From Parasponia andersonii (Eukaryota; Streptophyta; Magnoliopsida; Rosales; Cannabaceae), in the NCBI GenBank assembly GCA_002914805.1, contig JXTB01000026.1, forward strand, positions 748,362 to 812,361: 64,000 nucleotides of DNA, in the 5' to 3' direction. The position numbers were made by a program, and so were the translations under genes. The notes below the pieces were generated by a model. That model saw only the letters and a list, made by a program, of their open reading frames with translations. It had not been told where the DNA came from and did no database searches. Every line of letters begins with the position of its first letter. Position 1 is the first letter of the stretch. Below, in pieces: positions 29,404 to 39,654 of the stretch.

Positions 29404-30001
29404 TGTTGTGTAGTCTAAAACCTATATGTTGGTCAATGCCAAAAAGGGAAAGTTAGTGACCAAGTTGGACGCATCAGATCGTATGAGAATTTTTCTAATC
29501 GAAGTGCGACCTCCTCCGAATGAGTTAAGTGCGACCAGTACGAAAAGGAAACTAGATCAAACTTTATCAAGCAGGTAATCTACAAAGAAAGGGAAACAAA
29601 GTTTCTCTTTAAAGATCGATCAATCATTCCATTTAAGTTATTACCCAATTATATTGTTACTCAAATTGTATTTTTTGATTACATACTTACCCATTTTTAC
29701 AATTGGGAAACATGGAGCTACCCTCACCTATATAAGGGGAGCTTAGGGTTACTAGGAAGGACTTCTTTTTTCCGGACGACACTCTGTATTTTTAGCTCTT
29801 AGAATTCTAACTTTGAGACTTAATGAAACTCTTGTAATTCTCCAGAAAATAGTGAAAAACAGTGGACATAGGCTCATCTTTTTTGGGACTGAACCACAAT
29901 AAAATTCTCGTCTCTTTACTTGCTTTGATTTATCAACATTTTTCACACACAAGCCACACTTGCAATTTCCTAAATTTATTGTTGACAAACCTCCGTCAAC
30001 A
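29404..30001 (+). repeat. 3' LTR of the Tat element
   Basis: 598 bp, matching the 5' LTR over its full length at about 91-92% by eye. Most differences are transitions, as expected for methylated transposon DNA. It is directly followed by the target duplication CAATC (30002-30006) and the resumed FAR1-like coding sequence. Confidence 0.92.
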
Positions 30002-30006
30002 CAATC

Positions 30007-30456
30007 TTTATTTGAGGATCATAGATATTGGGAATCAACTTATATGAAAGATATTTTCTTTGCTGGAATGTCTACAACTCAATAATTAGAAAGTATCAAT
30101 TTTTTTTTGATAAGTATGTGAGCAAGAAAAACAGCATTGAAAGAATTTGTTGAACAATATCAAGTAGCCTTGCAAGATATAAATTAAAAGGAAGTTCAAG
30201 CAGATTTTACTACATCGCACAATAGGCTAGTGCTAAAATCTCCATCCCTTTTTTGAAACAAATGTCAACAATCAATACACATGAAACATTTAAGAAGTTA
30301 CAAACTGAATTTTTGGGGGTGGCTATTCTTAAATGTAAAAGAGAATGGTATTATTAATGTTCAGGATTTTGTGACAAATACAGAATTCATCATGATAACT
30401 TGGGATGAAAGGCAACATATTACATGTTCATGTGGAATGTTTAAGTACTAAGAATG
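30007..30456 (+). pseudogene. FAR1/MULE-type gene, middle part after the Tat insertion
   Basis: The coding similarity resumes immediately behind the target duplication: FEDHRYWESTYMKDIFFAGM, then ESINFFFDKYVSKKNS, and later TNTEFIMITWDE with CSCGMFKY. This is the end of the MULE transposase domain and the first half of the SWIM zinc finger (CxC). Several stops and frame changes are present. The CxH half of the zinc finger does not follow; at 30457 the text changes to repeat segment B. The missing half is found inverted at 34.8 kb. Confidence 0.85.
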
Positions 30457-30524
30457 CAAATACTCCAACTTAAAAATAGACATTATTTTTGCAAAATATT
30501 ACACAATTGGCCTAGAAGATACAT
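30457..30524 (+). repeat. Repeat segment B joined to the broken FAR1-like gene
   Basis: About 68 bp (CAAATACTCCAACTTAAAAA onward) matching 15422-15490. In the other copy this segment is preceded by segment A; here it is preceded by the FAR1-like SWIM region. This is the left breakpoint of the proposed inversion. Confidence 0.7.
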
Positions 30525-30673
30525 CACACAATTCCATCCTCCCTTGTTATTCCTTCTCTTGCTTTTACCAGCGTTTTTTTTTTTTACTATCTCTTACAAT
30601 CCTCAGACCACCAATTTGTTTTCAACATTTATGCAAATGACTTGGAAAAGAATCCAGGTCACCCATAATTTTA

Positions 30674-30840
30674 GAGCAATGCTATGGTGCACCAGTGGTT
30701 CATGTCTGTCTGTCACTCAATAATTTAATTAATAAATTGAGTCCTATATAGGCTCTATTTGAATTATAATTATGATTAACTACTGATAGACTGATATATT
30801 GTTGTAGTGCTAGGTACCACTGGTATCCATAACATTATTC
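30674..30840. mobile_element. MULE-like MITE with 9-bp target duplication
   Basis: About 167 bp with terminal inverted repeats of about 25 bp: left GAGCAATGCTATGGTGCACC, right reverse complement GAATAATGTTATGGATACC, both ending in AGTGG. It is flanked by ATAATTTTA (30665-30673) and ATAACTTTA (30841-30849), one mismatch in 9. Size, repeats and the 9-bp duplication fit a Mutator-like MITE. Its ends resemble those of the element at 15155-15343. Confidence 0.7.
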
Positions 30841-31427
30841 ATAACTTTATATGGTAGTTGGCTCACTAGCTATAATACGTTCAAAGCTACCAGTGATAGT
30901 AGTCACTATATATTAATACGTTATTTGTCCAATGTCACATGTACATTAATAATTTAATTAGAAACAATTTTGTGTGGAATAAAATCGTTTATCAATTAAT
31001 TAATTTAGAAAGATACTAGTGTTACTAAAGAATAATAAAAACTAAGAGAAACTATTTGACTATTACTTTATTTATTTATTTTTTTGAACTTTTTAAAAAC
31101 CAAAATTTTGTATTTTCTTTTTTGGAAGAAAGACCATAGATCTATGGTGTCAACTTCATATAAGTTATAAGAGTTTCTAAAATTACTCTCACAAAGAAAA
31201 AATCCAACATTACAAAGTGCCTTCAAATTTCGAAATATTGCATCATGTGGTCATCATATCTATAAATATGAGCTTATTTGAACCTACAATAAACAAATAA
31301 TTTTTAGTTGATTATACTCGTAAAATAAATAAAACATAGATCATTCCAAGTTTAAAAATTTAGTTATATGAGAATAAACTATTTATATTCTAATGCATCT
31401 CTTTCTTTACACTATGATGATCATTGA

Positions 31428-33121
31428 GGTAAAAATCCAGATTTAAAGAGGACAATTTGGGAATTTTAATAATTTTTGGATTAAACAAAAGGAAGACTTA
31501 TTTACAAAAGCTTTTGGAAGCGGAGACAAAAATGCACATTTTTGGAGGACTAAAATGAAAGAAGTTTGAAAAATGGGGGACCAAAGTGTAGTTTCAAAAG
31601 ATTGCATAGCCCTTTTGACCAGACCCACATGGCCCCCTATCCATTTCCTTTCCTTCTTCCTTCTCTCTCTCTCCCCATGATCTCTATCTCTTTTCTTCTC
31701 TCTTTGACCAAACACCACCACCACCACCAAGTGTCACCAATGCATCTTTGGCATCTGATGACCACCACCATTACCTGGTGTCGACTTCTCATACCGACAG
31801 CAACAACTGGAGTTTCACCACTATTGAAGCCACTATTTGCTGGAAAATACTATTTTTGGCAACATAAGTATTTGAATTTTTGACGAGTTTTTCAGTTGTT
31901 TCAAAGGGTGTACTTGGGCTCATTGAATTTGTCTCATCGTGAAGAATCTCCATTTATATATTTTATGATTGTATTTTACCCGAATTAAAAGTTTTCATTG
32001 TTGGTTATTTATGGAAGTTTTGAGTTCGGAGTTGACTTTTTGATTTGACAATTGGGATCTCGTTTTTAATGTCATTTTGGAATGTACTCGTGAAATGGTG
32101 AAGTTTGATATGTATATATATATATTAACTATGTTTAGTGACCGGCATAAAAAATAATATTGGATGGTTCAGATTTTATCTCGTTTTGTATATCATAAGT
32201 CCGGTTACAGCTCAGACCTGAATTGGATGAATTATGTGTCTAATCTAGCTATTTTGTGTACTAAAAATTCAATAGAGAGGTCCGCTTATTGATTTAAAGC
32301 TCGTTGAGAAGTTGGGTTTTCTTAAGAGAGCAATCGATGGCTTGGAATCGATATCTGACCCTCCGAATAATCGTCCAAGAATACCCCGAAGTTTTAATAG
32401 CATGGTATCACTATTCTAGTAAGGAAGGGATTCAGTTACCTCTGTTTTATATATTTTTTGAATAAAACTTACTTTATGTTACATATGATAAAAAACGTGA
32501 TTTTAGAATTATTTTGGATATTTGTGATGGAATTAGATTTTATGATATATATTGGATTACTCTGAGACTTTTTTGAATGCACGTCTTTTTTTAATATGCT
32601 AAAATAGGGTCGTTATGCTGCCTATGTTCTATAAAATTTAATTAACTATTTTATTAAAAAAACAGAGCATCACTTGAACTTAAATTACTACATAGTTATT
32701 TCTACACATTAATTCAAAGTACACGTGTCATAGAATTATACATGAGCACCAGGCATCATAAAATTTTACAGTATAGCGCTACAACCCCACCAACAGTGCA
32801 GAGTCTGTGAACAAATATAGGACTTTTTTCTAATTACCTCCCTATTTTGGCAAGTATAGGTGAGTTGGTTGGCCCTCAAGGTTGGTAGGTATAGGTAAGT
32901 CGGTTGCCCCTCTAGGTTGGTAGATGTAGGTGAGGTGTTCACCCTCTAGGTTTGATAGGGAAGACACAGGTGTCTTCTCCAGGTATGGGCTAGGTGTAAC
33001 CTAGGTTATATGGTACACGTAGTGCCAACATCCTATTTTCCATGGATGAGAGATGGTGAACTCTTGGGTATAAATGGATTTATGTCACGTATTTATAGAC
33101 TGATTGATTTTAGAGATCATA

Positions 33122-33161
<40 letters not shown>

Positions 33162-33884
33162 TGTATATACATATACGAACTATCAGCTTTAGAAATTTAT
33201 AAAGGTGTTTTGAATTAAACTAACGATACAGGGACTTTCTATCACTAAAAAAGTTTTAAAATGAGGTAACAGTTTTTCTACTGAGCTTTCAAACTCGCCT
33301 CCCTACTTTCCTACCTTTCAGATGATTGTTCATTCGAGATAATTATCTCAATTTCTGGGTAAGCCGATTAGCTTACGCTTGTGGCCATATTTCTCTCCTT
33401 CGATTGGTCCTTATATTTTGTCATATTCTTTCTTTATGTCTAACTGTTTAACCAAGTTCATTGCACCTGTTAAGTGAATATATGAGGATGTCTTTACTAC
33501 TATTTGAGAATTTGGTATATAAATGGGACAATATGGTTCCTAAGGAGCATATTTTCAAAATTTAAGTATTTAGAATTGTGACTACTTCTGTAAATTAATT
33601 TTTAGACATTTGGATTCGAAATTTGTGAAATTCATTTATTCAACACTAAAATTTTATTAAGCTAAGTTTTTAAACGACTTGTATCTTGAACCTTAATTGG
33701 CATTTCTTCCTTGATAAACTAACTAAAGAGGGATCCCTTTTAATACTGAATTTCTAATTATTTGAGGACTAGAATATAAACTCCAATATCCAGTTTCCTC
33801 TAAATTTTACAAATTTTTTTTATTCATCTTTATTTAACACTCAAAAATATTAAAAGTCATGATTTTAGACTCCCCGTCGTGACA
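31428..33884 (+). mobile_element. Solo LTR of the Del/Tekay-like family, 5-bp target duplication
   Basis: A 2,457-bp block that starts GGTAAAAATCC (equivalent of TGTAAAACCC in the related LTRs) and ends CCGTCGTGACA. It is flanked by ATTGA on both sides (31423-31427 and 33885-33889). Internal landmarks match the LTR at 37.3-39.6 kb, for example TCTCGTTTTGTAT and TCGAT-type words in the same order. No internal coding region is attached, so it is a solo LTR left by LTR-LTR recombination. The open frames inside, including the one over the TA repeat, are not genes. Strong divergence from the other copies suggests it is old. Confidence 0.82.
33124..33175. repeat. (TA)n microsatellite inside the solo LTR
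   Basis: About 15 TA units followed by degenerate TATACATATATG text, visible directly. Confidence 0.95.
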
Positions 33885-34339
33885 ATTGAGACTTGAAAAT
33901 TTGCTCAGACATCCATTGTTCTATAGCAATAATAAGAGAAAGAAAAACATAGAACAATGTTACATAGTTAAAAAAACCGTACAAATAATTAAATTTTAAT
34001 CACATAGTACATATGACATACTATTTCTTGAAAGCACCGTTATAGATTGTAATCATGATTATATTTTCATTCCTTGAGTACGAAAGTCCCTATATAAAGA
34101 CCAAAGATCTTTTAAAATATAAGTACATTAACTATATACAATATAAATATGTTAAACTTAAGAAATTTTGACAACATAGAATACCATTTTTTTGTGAAGA
34201 ACTAGCATTCTCATTGATGTATTTGACACTATTTGGTACCTTGAAAGAAGAAAAAAAAATGGTTCAAGTTGGTAAGGTTGAAGAAAAGGATGGAAATAAA
34301 GTTAAACAATGTAGATATTAATATTAAAGAGAATTTGAA

Positions 34340-34798
34340 TCAACCCTTTTGGACTTGCCTTTGAGTTTTTTTTTAACTAATTTTCTCGATCGCTTTCTTC
34401 ATTCTTTTAAGAGCTCCTTTTGTTTTCGATAGTTGAGGATCAAGTAGTGAGGTATAATGAAGCAAATTACTATCAAGGTTATCTTTATTTGTATCATCAA
34501 CATCATTCAATCTAAATTCACTAAAAGATCGATTCACCATTACGCATTGTTTAGAGTATCCTTCAAAGCATTGTATGCAATATCAAAACATGTATGTGAT
34601 AATAACTCTTCTTCGCTCAATCTGAAAGCTTGATAATACAATTCGTCAAAATGTCGCTTGTTAGAGTGTATTTTTTCTGGAATACATTCCGTTGAATATA
34701 AACTCTATACATCTTTAGTCCATCATCTCAATATATAAGGAGGTGGAATATTAAAAACACCATGAGATTGAACCACATAAATTGCATGTCTACAGAGT
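34340..34798 (-). pseudogene. FAR1/MULE-type gene, C-terminal part in inverted orientation
   Basis: The minus strand reads RLCRHAIYVVQSHGVF, IPPPYILR, WTKDV, then HFDELYYQAFRLSEEELLSH and FDIAYNALKDTLNN, and finally LLDPQLSKTKGALKR with a lysine-rich end. This is the second half of the SWIM zinc finger (CRH), the conserved post-SWIM helix region and the DPxxxKTKG tail of FAR1-family proteins. It complements the plus-strand part that stops at 30456: the spacing from CSC to CRH is restored to the usual nine residues if the two are adjacent. A few internal stops and frame changes are present. On its left side in reading direction (34803-34848) lies repeat segment A. Confidence 0.8.
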
Positions 34799-34802
34799 CT
34801 TG

Positions 34803-34848
34803 AAAAGCAAAAAGTGAGGACATGTGCCAACTATATAGAAGGAGAGTG
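34803..34848 (-). repeat. Repeat segment A joined to the inverted FAR1-like piece
   Basis: The minus strand reads CACTCTCC..., CATGTCCTCACTTTTTGC, CTTTT, matching 15367-15412, then switches to FAR1-like coding sequence. At 15.4 kb the same segment is followed by B. This is the right breakpoint of the proposed inversion. Confidence 0.7.
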
Positions 34849-34865
34849 AGTGAGACGGTGGGCGA

Positions 34866-36150
34866 GAGATTACCCTTAGCATGACACTCTTTTTATATAA
34901 TTTGTTTTACTTTAAAAAAAAAAAACGTTACTATAAATATCATAATATATTACGTATAGTTTTCAGAAAATTAGAAAGGGATTTCAACATTTCTCATTGA
35001 AAAATAATAATATAATAATAATAATGATATTACAACCACCTAGCTAACATGTTACTTATGGTAATTGGAGAATAGTTGTAGTTGATTATTACGTACAATA
35101 AAACCAAAGAAGGGGAAAAAAGGAAAAAAATAATAATAATAATATAATAATAATTATATTATGACCACCTAGCTAATATGTTACTTATAGTAATTGGAGA
35201 ATAGTTGTAGTTGATTATTACATTCAGTAAAGCCAAACAAGGGGATGGAAGATGAAAAAATTTACTAATAGTATCTTATTAGGTTATCTATATATCCCCA
35301 ATATTTCCAATATCGGGGAGGAGAGAAAGGTATCCAACCACATTAATTTAGTATATGTGTAAAATAGAAAAAAATAAGTATCATAAGTATCCTACTGAAT
35401 TATTTGTGGTATTCAAGTAAATATATATATATATATATAAATATAAACCACAAGTATCCAACCAATAGTTTCCTTCATACTTAGGTAAATTGAAAAAAAA
35501 AAAAAAAAAACAAATACATCTAACTAGATTATTTGTGATATCTGGTAAACAGGAAAGGTGTTAGGCACTTATTATTATTAAAAAAAACCAAAAAATGAAA
35601 AAGAATTTAAGAGGTTCCCGTGGGTTTCTTAGCCATTTTGGTATTTTACAATTTTTTTGGTCTTATTTTTTCGTTTCTTATATCACTTTTTTTCTTTCAA
35701 TTTTGTCATCACTATTTTTAGTCAGCACTTTTATAAATCACAGTAAAAAATTGTGATTTTTTACTTGTTAACATCAAACTGATAAAAAGTTCTAAACGCA
35801 TCAAACGCATGTCAGAGTGCAGAGTGCTGACACGCTAACACGTGTCAATCGCTGTCCACATTTACGCTTTATTCAATTTTTAAAAACTAAAATAAAATTT
35901 CATCACACCAAATTAGCCATTATGCTTTAGCGAAAGTCTAATGTTATAACTTTATTACGGCGATTTTGTCCTTGACATTATAAGTCAATGTTTCGACGTC
36001 GATTTAAAACTAATGATTAATATATAAGACATACACCGACCTCAAAAGTTCGAAAATATTATGAAAAAGACTAAAAAATAAATTCAAATCATAGAAAAGT
36101 AAACAAAAATGATAAAATACTTTTAAATGACCACGTCATTGATATGTGAC
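34866..36150. other. AT-rich intergenic stretch
   Basis: No coding similarity seen. It contains a two-unit tandem duplication (35002-35243), short AT/TA microsatellites (about 35419-35440), homopolymer A tracts, and non-coding text from 35.6 to 36.1 kb that may be transposon-derived but was not identified. Confidence 0.5.
35002..35243. repeat. Tandem duplication, 2 units of about 120 bp
   Basis: Both units hold an AAT-rich part, then ACCACCTAGCTAA, TGTTACTTAT, GGAGAATAGTTGTAG and a closing AGGGG. Unit 1 is about 35002-35116 and unit 2 about 35125-35243. The AAT tracts differ in length. Confidence 0.85.
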
Positions 36151-36179
36151 AATTTGTGTTTATTTATGATTAATTCTCC

Positions 36180-37302
36180 ATACTACTTTGATTGTTTTTA
36201 TGATATTTTATGGCTAACTAACTTGGTTTTGTGGCTAATAGGTGTTTAAGAAGGAAATGATGATAAAGAAGATGATCCGAAAAGAGTTGGATTGAAGTTT
36301 CAAAAAATTAGCAAAATTAAGAGGATCAAAACCTCAGAGTCACTACACTGGACTTGTGCACCACGACCCTAGCCTTGTGAGGATAAAAAATAGATGTGAA
36401 ACAAAAGCTAGACACTGCGGCACTGGCCTATGGTGTTGTGGTGTCCGTTCTCTGGTTGAATTAGAGAGAAAGAAATAGAAGTTCAGAGTCGTGGTGCTGA
36501 TGCCTGTGTACCACAGTGCTGAAGATGCGTAAAGACTTCAATTTTTTGTTTTCTGACTCTTTTGACCTCCAATTTCTCCTGGGTTTAGACCTAATTGCTT
36601 CCTAGGTCGACCCCCTTTGTAAATAGAGGTCCTAAGATCAGTTTAGAGAGAGATTAGACACATAGAAATTTATAGAAATGGAGAGAGAGAGAGAGAGAGA
36701 GATTAGACATTTAGAAATTTATAGAAACAGAGAGAAAGAGAGAGAGATTAGACACTTAGAAAATTATAGAAACAGAGAGAGAGAGAGATTAGACACTTAG
36801 AAAATTAAAATTATAGAAACAGAGAGAAAGAGAGAGAGATTAGACACTTAGAAAATTATAGAAACAGAGAGAGAGAGAGAGATTAGACACTTAGAAATTT
36901 ATAGAAACAGTGAGAGATGGAGAGCAAAGGGAGGTTCTGATTGCTTGGAAACTGAAGACTGTTCTTCGTAGAGGAGATTCAAACCAACATCTTCATTCAA
37001 CGATCTTCGTTCTTTGTCTTTCTTCTTTTTTAACTTTTTATAGTCTTGCTAATGTTATTATTGATGATTTGCGTAAACATGCTAAGCTAGTCGTCCTATT
37101 GGTAGAAGGTGACTTTAAAACCTTAAATACTATGTTGGATTGATTATTTCAGAATTTATATCAATTCTTTTTTTAAAATTGCTTAATATTTTTCTGTGCT
37201 TGAATGTTTACCATATCTTTTGATGGTTTGTTTGGGTGGATAACCAAATAAACTTAATAGGTTTCTAAAGCTAGGTTAGAATTCTAAATCTGTAATTGTT
37301 TA
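36180..37302 (+). repeat. LTR-like block, Athila/Tat style, cut by the LARD insertion
   Basis: The organisation matches the 10.5-12.1 kb block: an AT-rich start, a GC-richer stretch of GTGGTG/GCACTG-type words (36340-36530), then a long GA-rich repeat and an AT-rich tail. It stops at 37303, where a TGTAAAAC LTR begins. The remaining 3' part was not found beyond the LARD element. Ends and target duplication are not determined. Confidence 0.4.
36652..36910. repeat. Minisatellite, about six units of 41-51 bp
   Basis: A unit beginning GATTAGACA, followed by TTAGAAA, TATAGAAACAG and a variable GA run, starts at 36652, 36701, 36746, 36787, 36838 and 36881. Unit length varies mainly through the GA run. 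It lies in the GA-rich part of the LTR-like block. Confidence 0.88.
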
Positions 37303-39628
37303 TGTAAAACCCCTTAAATTTTAGAAGGGTATTTTGGTCTTTTGACCAAATTAATTTTAAAAAGAAAAAATATTTAAAATTCGAATTTTGGGTAAAAATG
37401 TGAAAAGTTTCAAAAGATGGACTAAATTGAAAAATTGAAAGATGATTTTGAAAGAAAAATTAAAACCCAAGGATTTATGTGCAATTTTTTAAAAAATTGC
37501 ACTACCCTTTAAGGAGCTAACACGTAGCTAGCTCATTCCATCTCTCTCAATTTCTCTCTCCTCTCCTGATTCTCTCTCTACTCTAGCCGACAAAAATGCC
37601 GATTTCCGATGATAGTCCGGCGAAGCTCTTCCTGACATCAACGAGGGCTGCCACTGGTCGGAAATGAAAGCCCAGTCTCAGACAAACTGTGCGCCGCCAC
37701 TTGTAGCCCCGTCAGAGCTCTGTATTGCAGGAAAAAGCCTAAAAATACAATGGCTTCCGAAACTTGCCGGTGCCGATTCCGACGACGTTTTGCTGTGAAA
37801 ATGGTCGGCTTTGATTCGTCTCGTCATGATCTTCAACATGGTATATATATCTTGACTCAATATTGCCTAGATTGAATTTTGTCATTTTTGTCAATTTTGA
37901 GATATTTTAGTTTTATATTTAAAATTTTTAATCCACCCGTTAGACCGTAAAATAAACTTCGTATTTGTGATGTACTTGTGAAAACAAAAATTTTGATATA
38001 TATATTGCCTATATTTGGTGAAGGGCAAGAAAATCTAAATCTAACAGTTTCGATCGTCTCGTTTTGTATGTTGTGAGCCCGGATTCGGTCGGAGTCCGAA
38101 TTGGTCAAACTATATTCTAACCTAGTGTTTTTGGGTGCTTTAAATTCAGTAGTAAAGTCTGTTTCACAATATGAAGTTCCAATTTAAAATTGAGGTTTCA
38201 AACCTATCGATCAATGGTTCGAAAATGACGCTCGAGCTTCCAAACGACACCCAAATGACGTTAAACTTTCTCCATAGTCCCGTAGTATTATTTAGATGCT
38301 CGATTGAGGTAGAAATTCAATTACCTTATTTTATACATGTTTTAATTTAAAATTTTCATTATAACTATCTTTGTGAAAAATCATCAATAAAATGATATTT
38401 TGATAAACTGTTAGAAGATCTTGGATTATTCTGGAATTGGATTGTGTATCTTTTATACATATTTATAAAATCGTGATTCATGGGTGATTTAGTGAATTTT
38501 TTGCCCAATGTACAGTGAATTCCAGAATAATGTCAAGTAGAGTTTTAAAGCATTGTTTGGTTATATATTACATGGTTATTACATATATTTTGTTACATAT
38601 TATACATATCATAGAATTACACATGAGATACATCTTAGATATCGCATTGTTGTAATGGATGAACTAGTGCACCCGCCTTCGGTGAGAACCCATAAACCTA
38701 CGCAGGGGTTTTGCTAATTATTCCTATTCGGTATGTGTAGGCATTCAGTTGCTCCTCTAGTTGGGTAGACTTAGACATATAGGTGTCCTTATAGTTTTCT
38801 GGGATAGATGTCAGGCAAAGAGTATTTAGTACACGTAGTACGAGTTACTCTAGTTCGTGATAAAAGGGTGTGAGCTCATGGGATAGGTTGATTTATGATA
38901 TATATAAATGTGTATTTCTGGTTTTGGTTATGAATGTGTGACTACTTTGGATATTAATTATTTTATATCTAGATTATAAATAGAATTTAGAAAAGGTATT
39001 AACCATACAGGTTTGGTAAAATTGTATTCATTCAAAAAGGTAATTGAGTTTCTACTGAGCATTCATGTTCTCACCTCCTACTTCCTCCCCTTTTCAGGTG
39101 TCGATTTATTTTGTGATAATTATTCTGATGGCTTGGCAAGCATGTTTAGTATATGCTTACAGTTCCAATCCTCTTCATTGGTTGATTTGTACTCTGTATC
39201 AATTTTACTTTTCTTAGTCAAATTTATTTAGCCAATAGTAATATATTTACTGAGCAGATGTATAAGGAAGATTTTTGCTATTAAATCGAGTACTTAGAAA
39301 ATAAAATGATTTTAGGTAAATTATTTGAGCATTGGGCCTAGGGTTTTAAATTGAACTATTTCATTAAACTTCATGAATTAATAAAAAAAATTTATACTAG
39401 TTAATTATGATTTTCTCTAAATATAAAATGAAGAATTTCTTGAAAATTTAAAACTGGCAGTTAATATTATGATTATCAAATTTGTCCAATTTTGTAATTT
39501 ACTTACTTTTAAGGACTAATACTTAAATTTCAAGTACTCGATTTTCTGAAATTTTAAAAATTCATTATTTATTCCTATTTTCACATAAATTTACTAAAAG
39601 TCAGGGCTTTGGATTTCCGATCGTGATA
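37303..39628 (+). repeat. 5' LTR of the LARD-like element
   Basis: 2,326 bp. It contains the hairpin-like GTGCAATTTTTTAAAAAATT and CTAACACGTAGC landmarks shared with the chromovirus relic LTR, and TCTCGTTTTGTATG shared with the solo LTR at 31.4-33.9 kb. Confidence 0.82.
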
Positions 39629-39654
39629 ATTTTTGTATTAGCGCCTCAGGCTTT

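Larger units (their letters stand above)
19090..30001 (+). mobile_element. Tat-clade Ty3/gypsy retrotransposon, full length
   Basis: A 10.9-kb LTR element inserted in the FAR1-like gene. Both LTRs are 598 bp (19090-19687 and 29404-30001), start TGTTGTG and end GTCAACA. The flanking 5-bp direct repeats are identical: CAATC at 19085-19089 and 30002-30006. Plus-strand parts: gag about 19750-21570, protease about 21720-22100, reverse transcriptase about 22450-23250 (YVDD box near 22975), RNase H about 23310-23590, a second archaeal-type RNase H about 23850-24190, integrase about 24440-25250. A minus-strand open region follows (26.2-28.3 kb). Two RNase H domains and an antisense ORF are Tat hallmarks. 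The LTRs differ at about 50 sites by eye (8-9%), suggesting roughly 3-7 million years at common plant rates. The coding region is broken, with about ten or more breaks. Confidence 0.92.

Noticed and set aside
36652-36910. Regularly spaced repeats reminiscent of a CRISPR array
   Set aside because: The units are contiguous minisatellite copies with variable GA runs, without unique spacers, in a plant LTR-like block.
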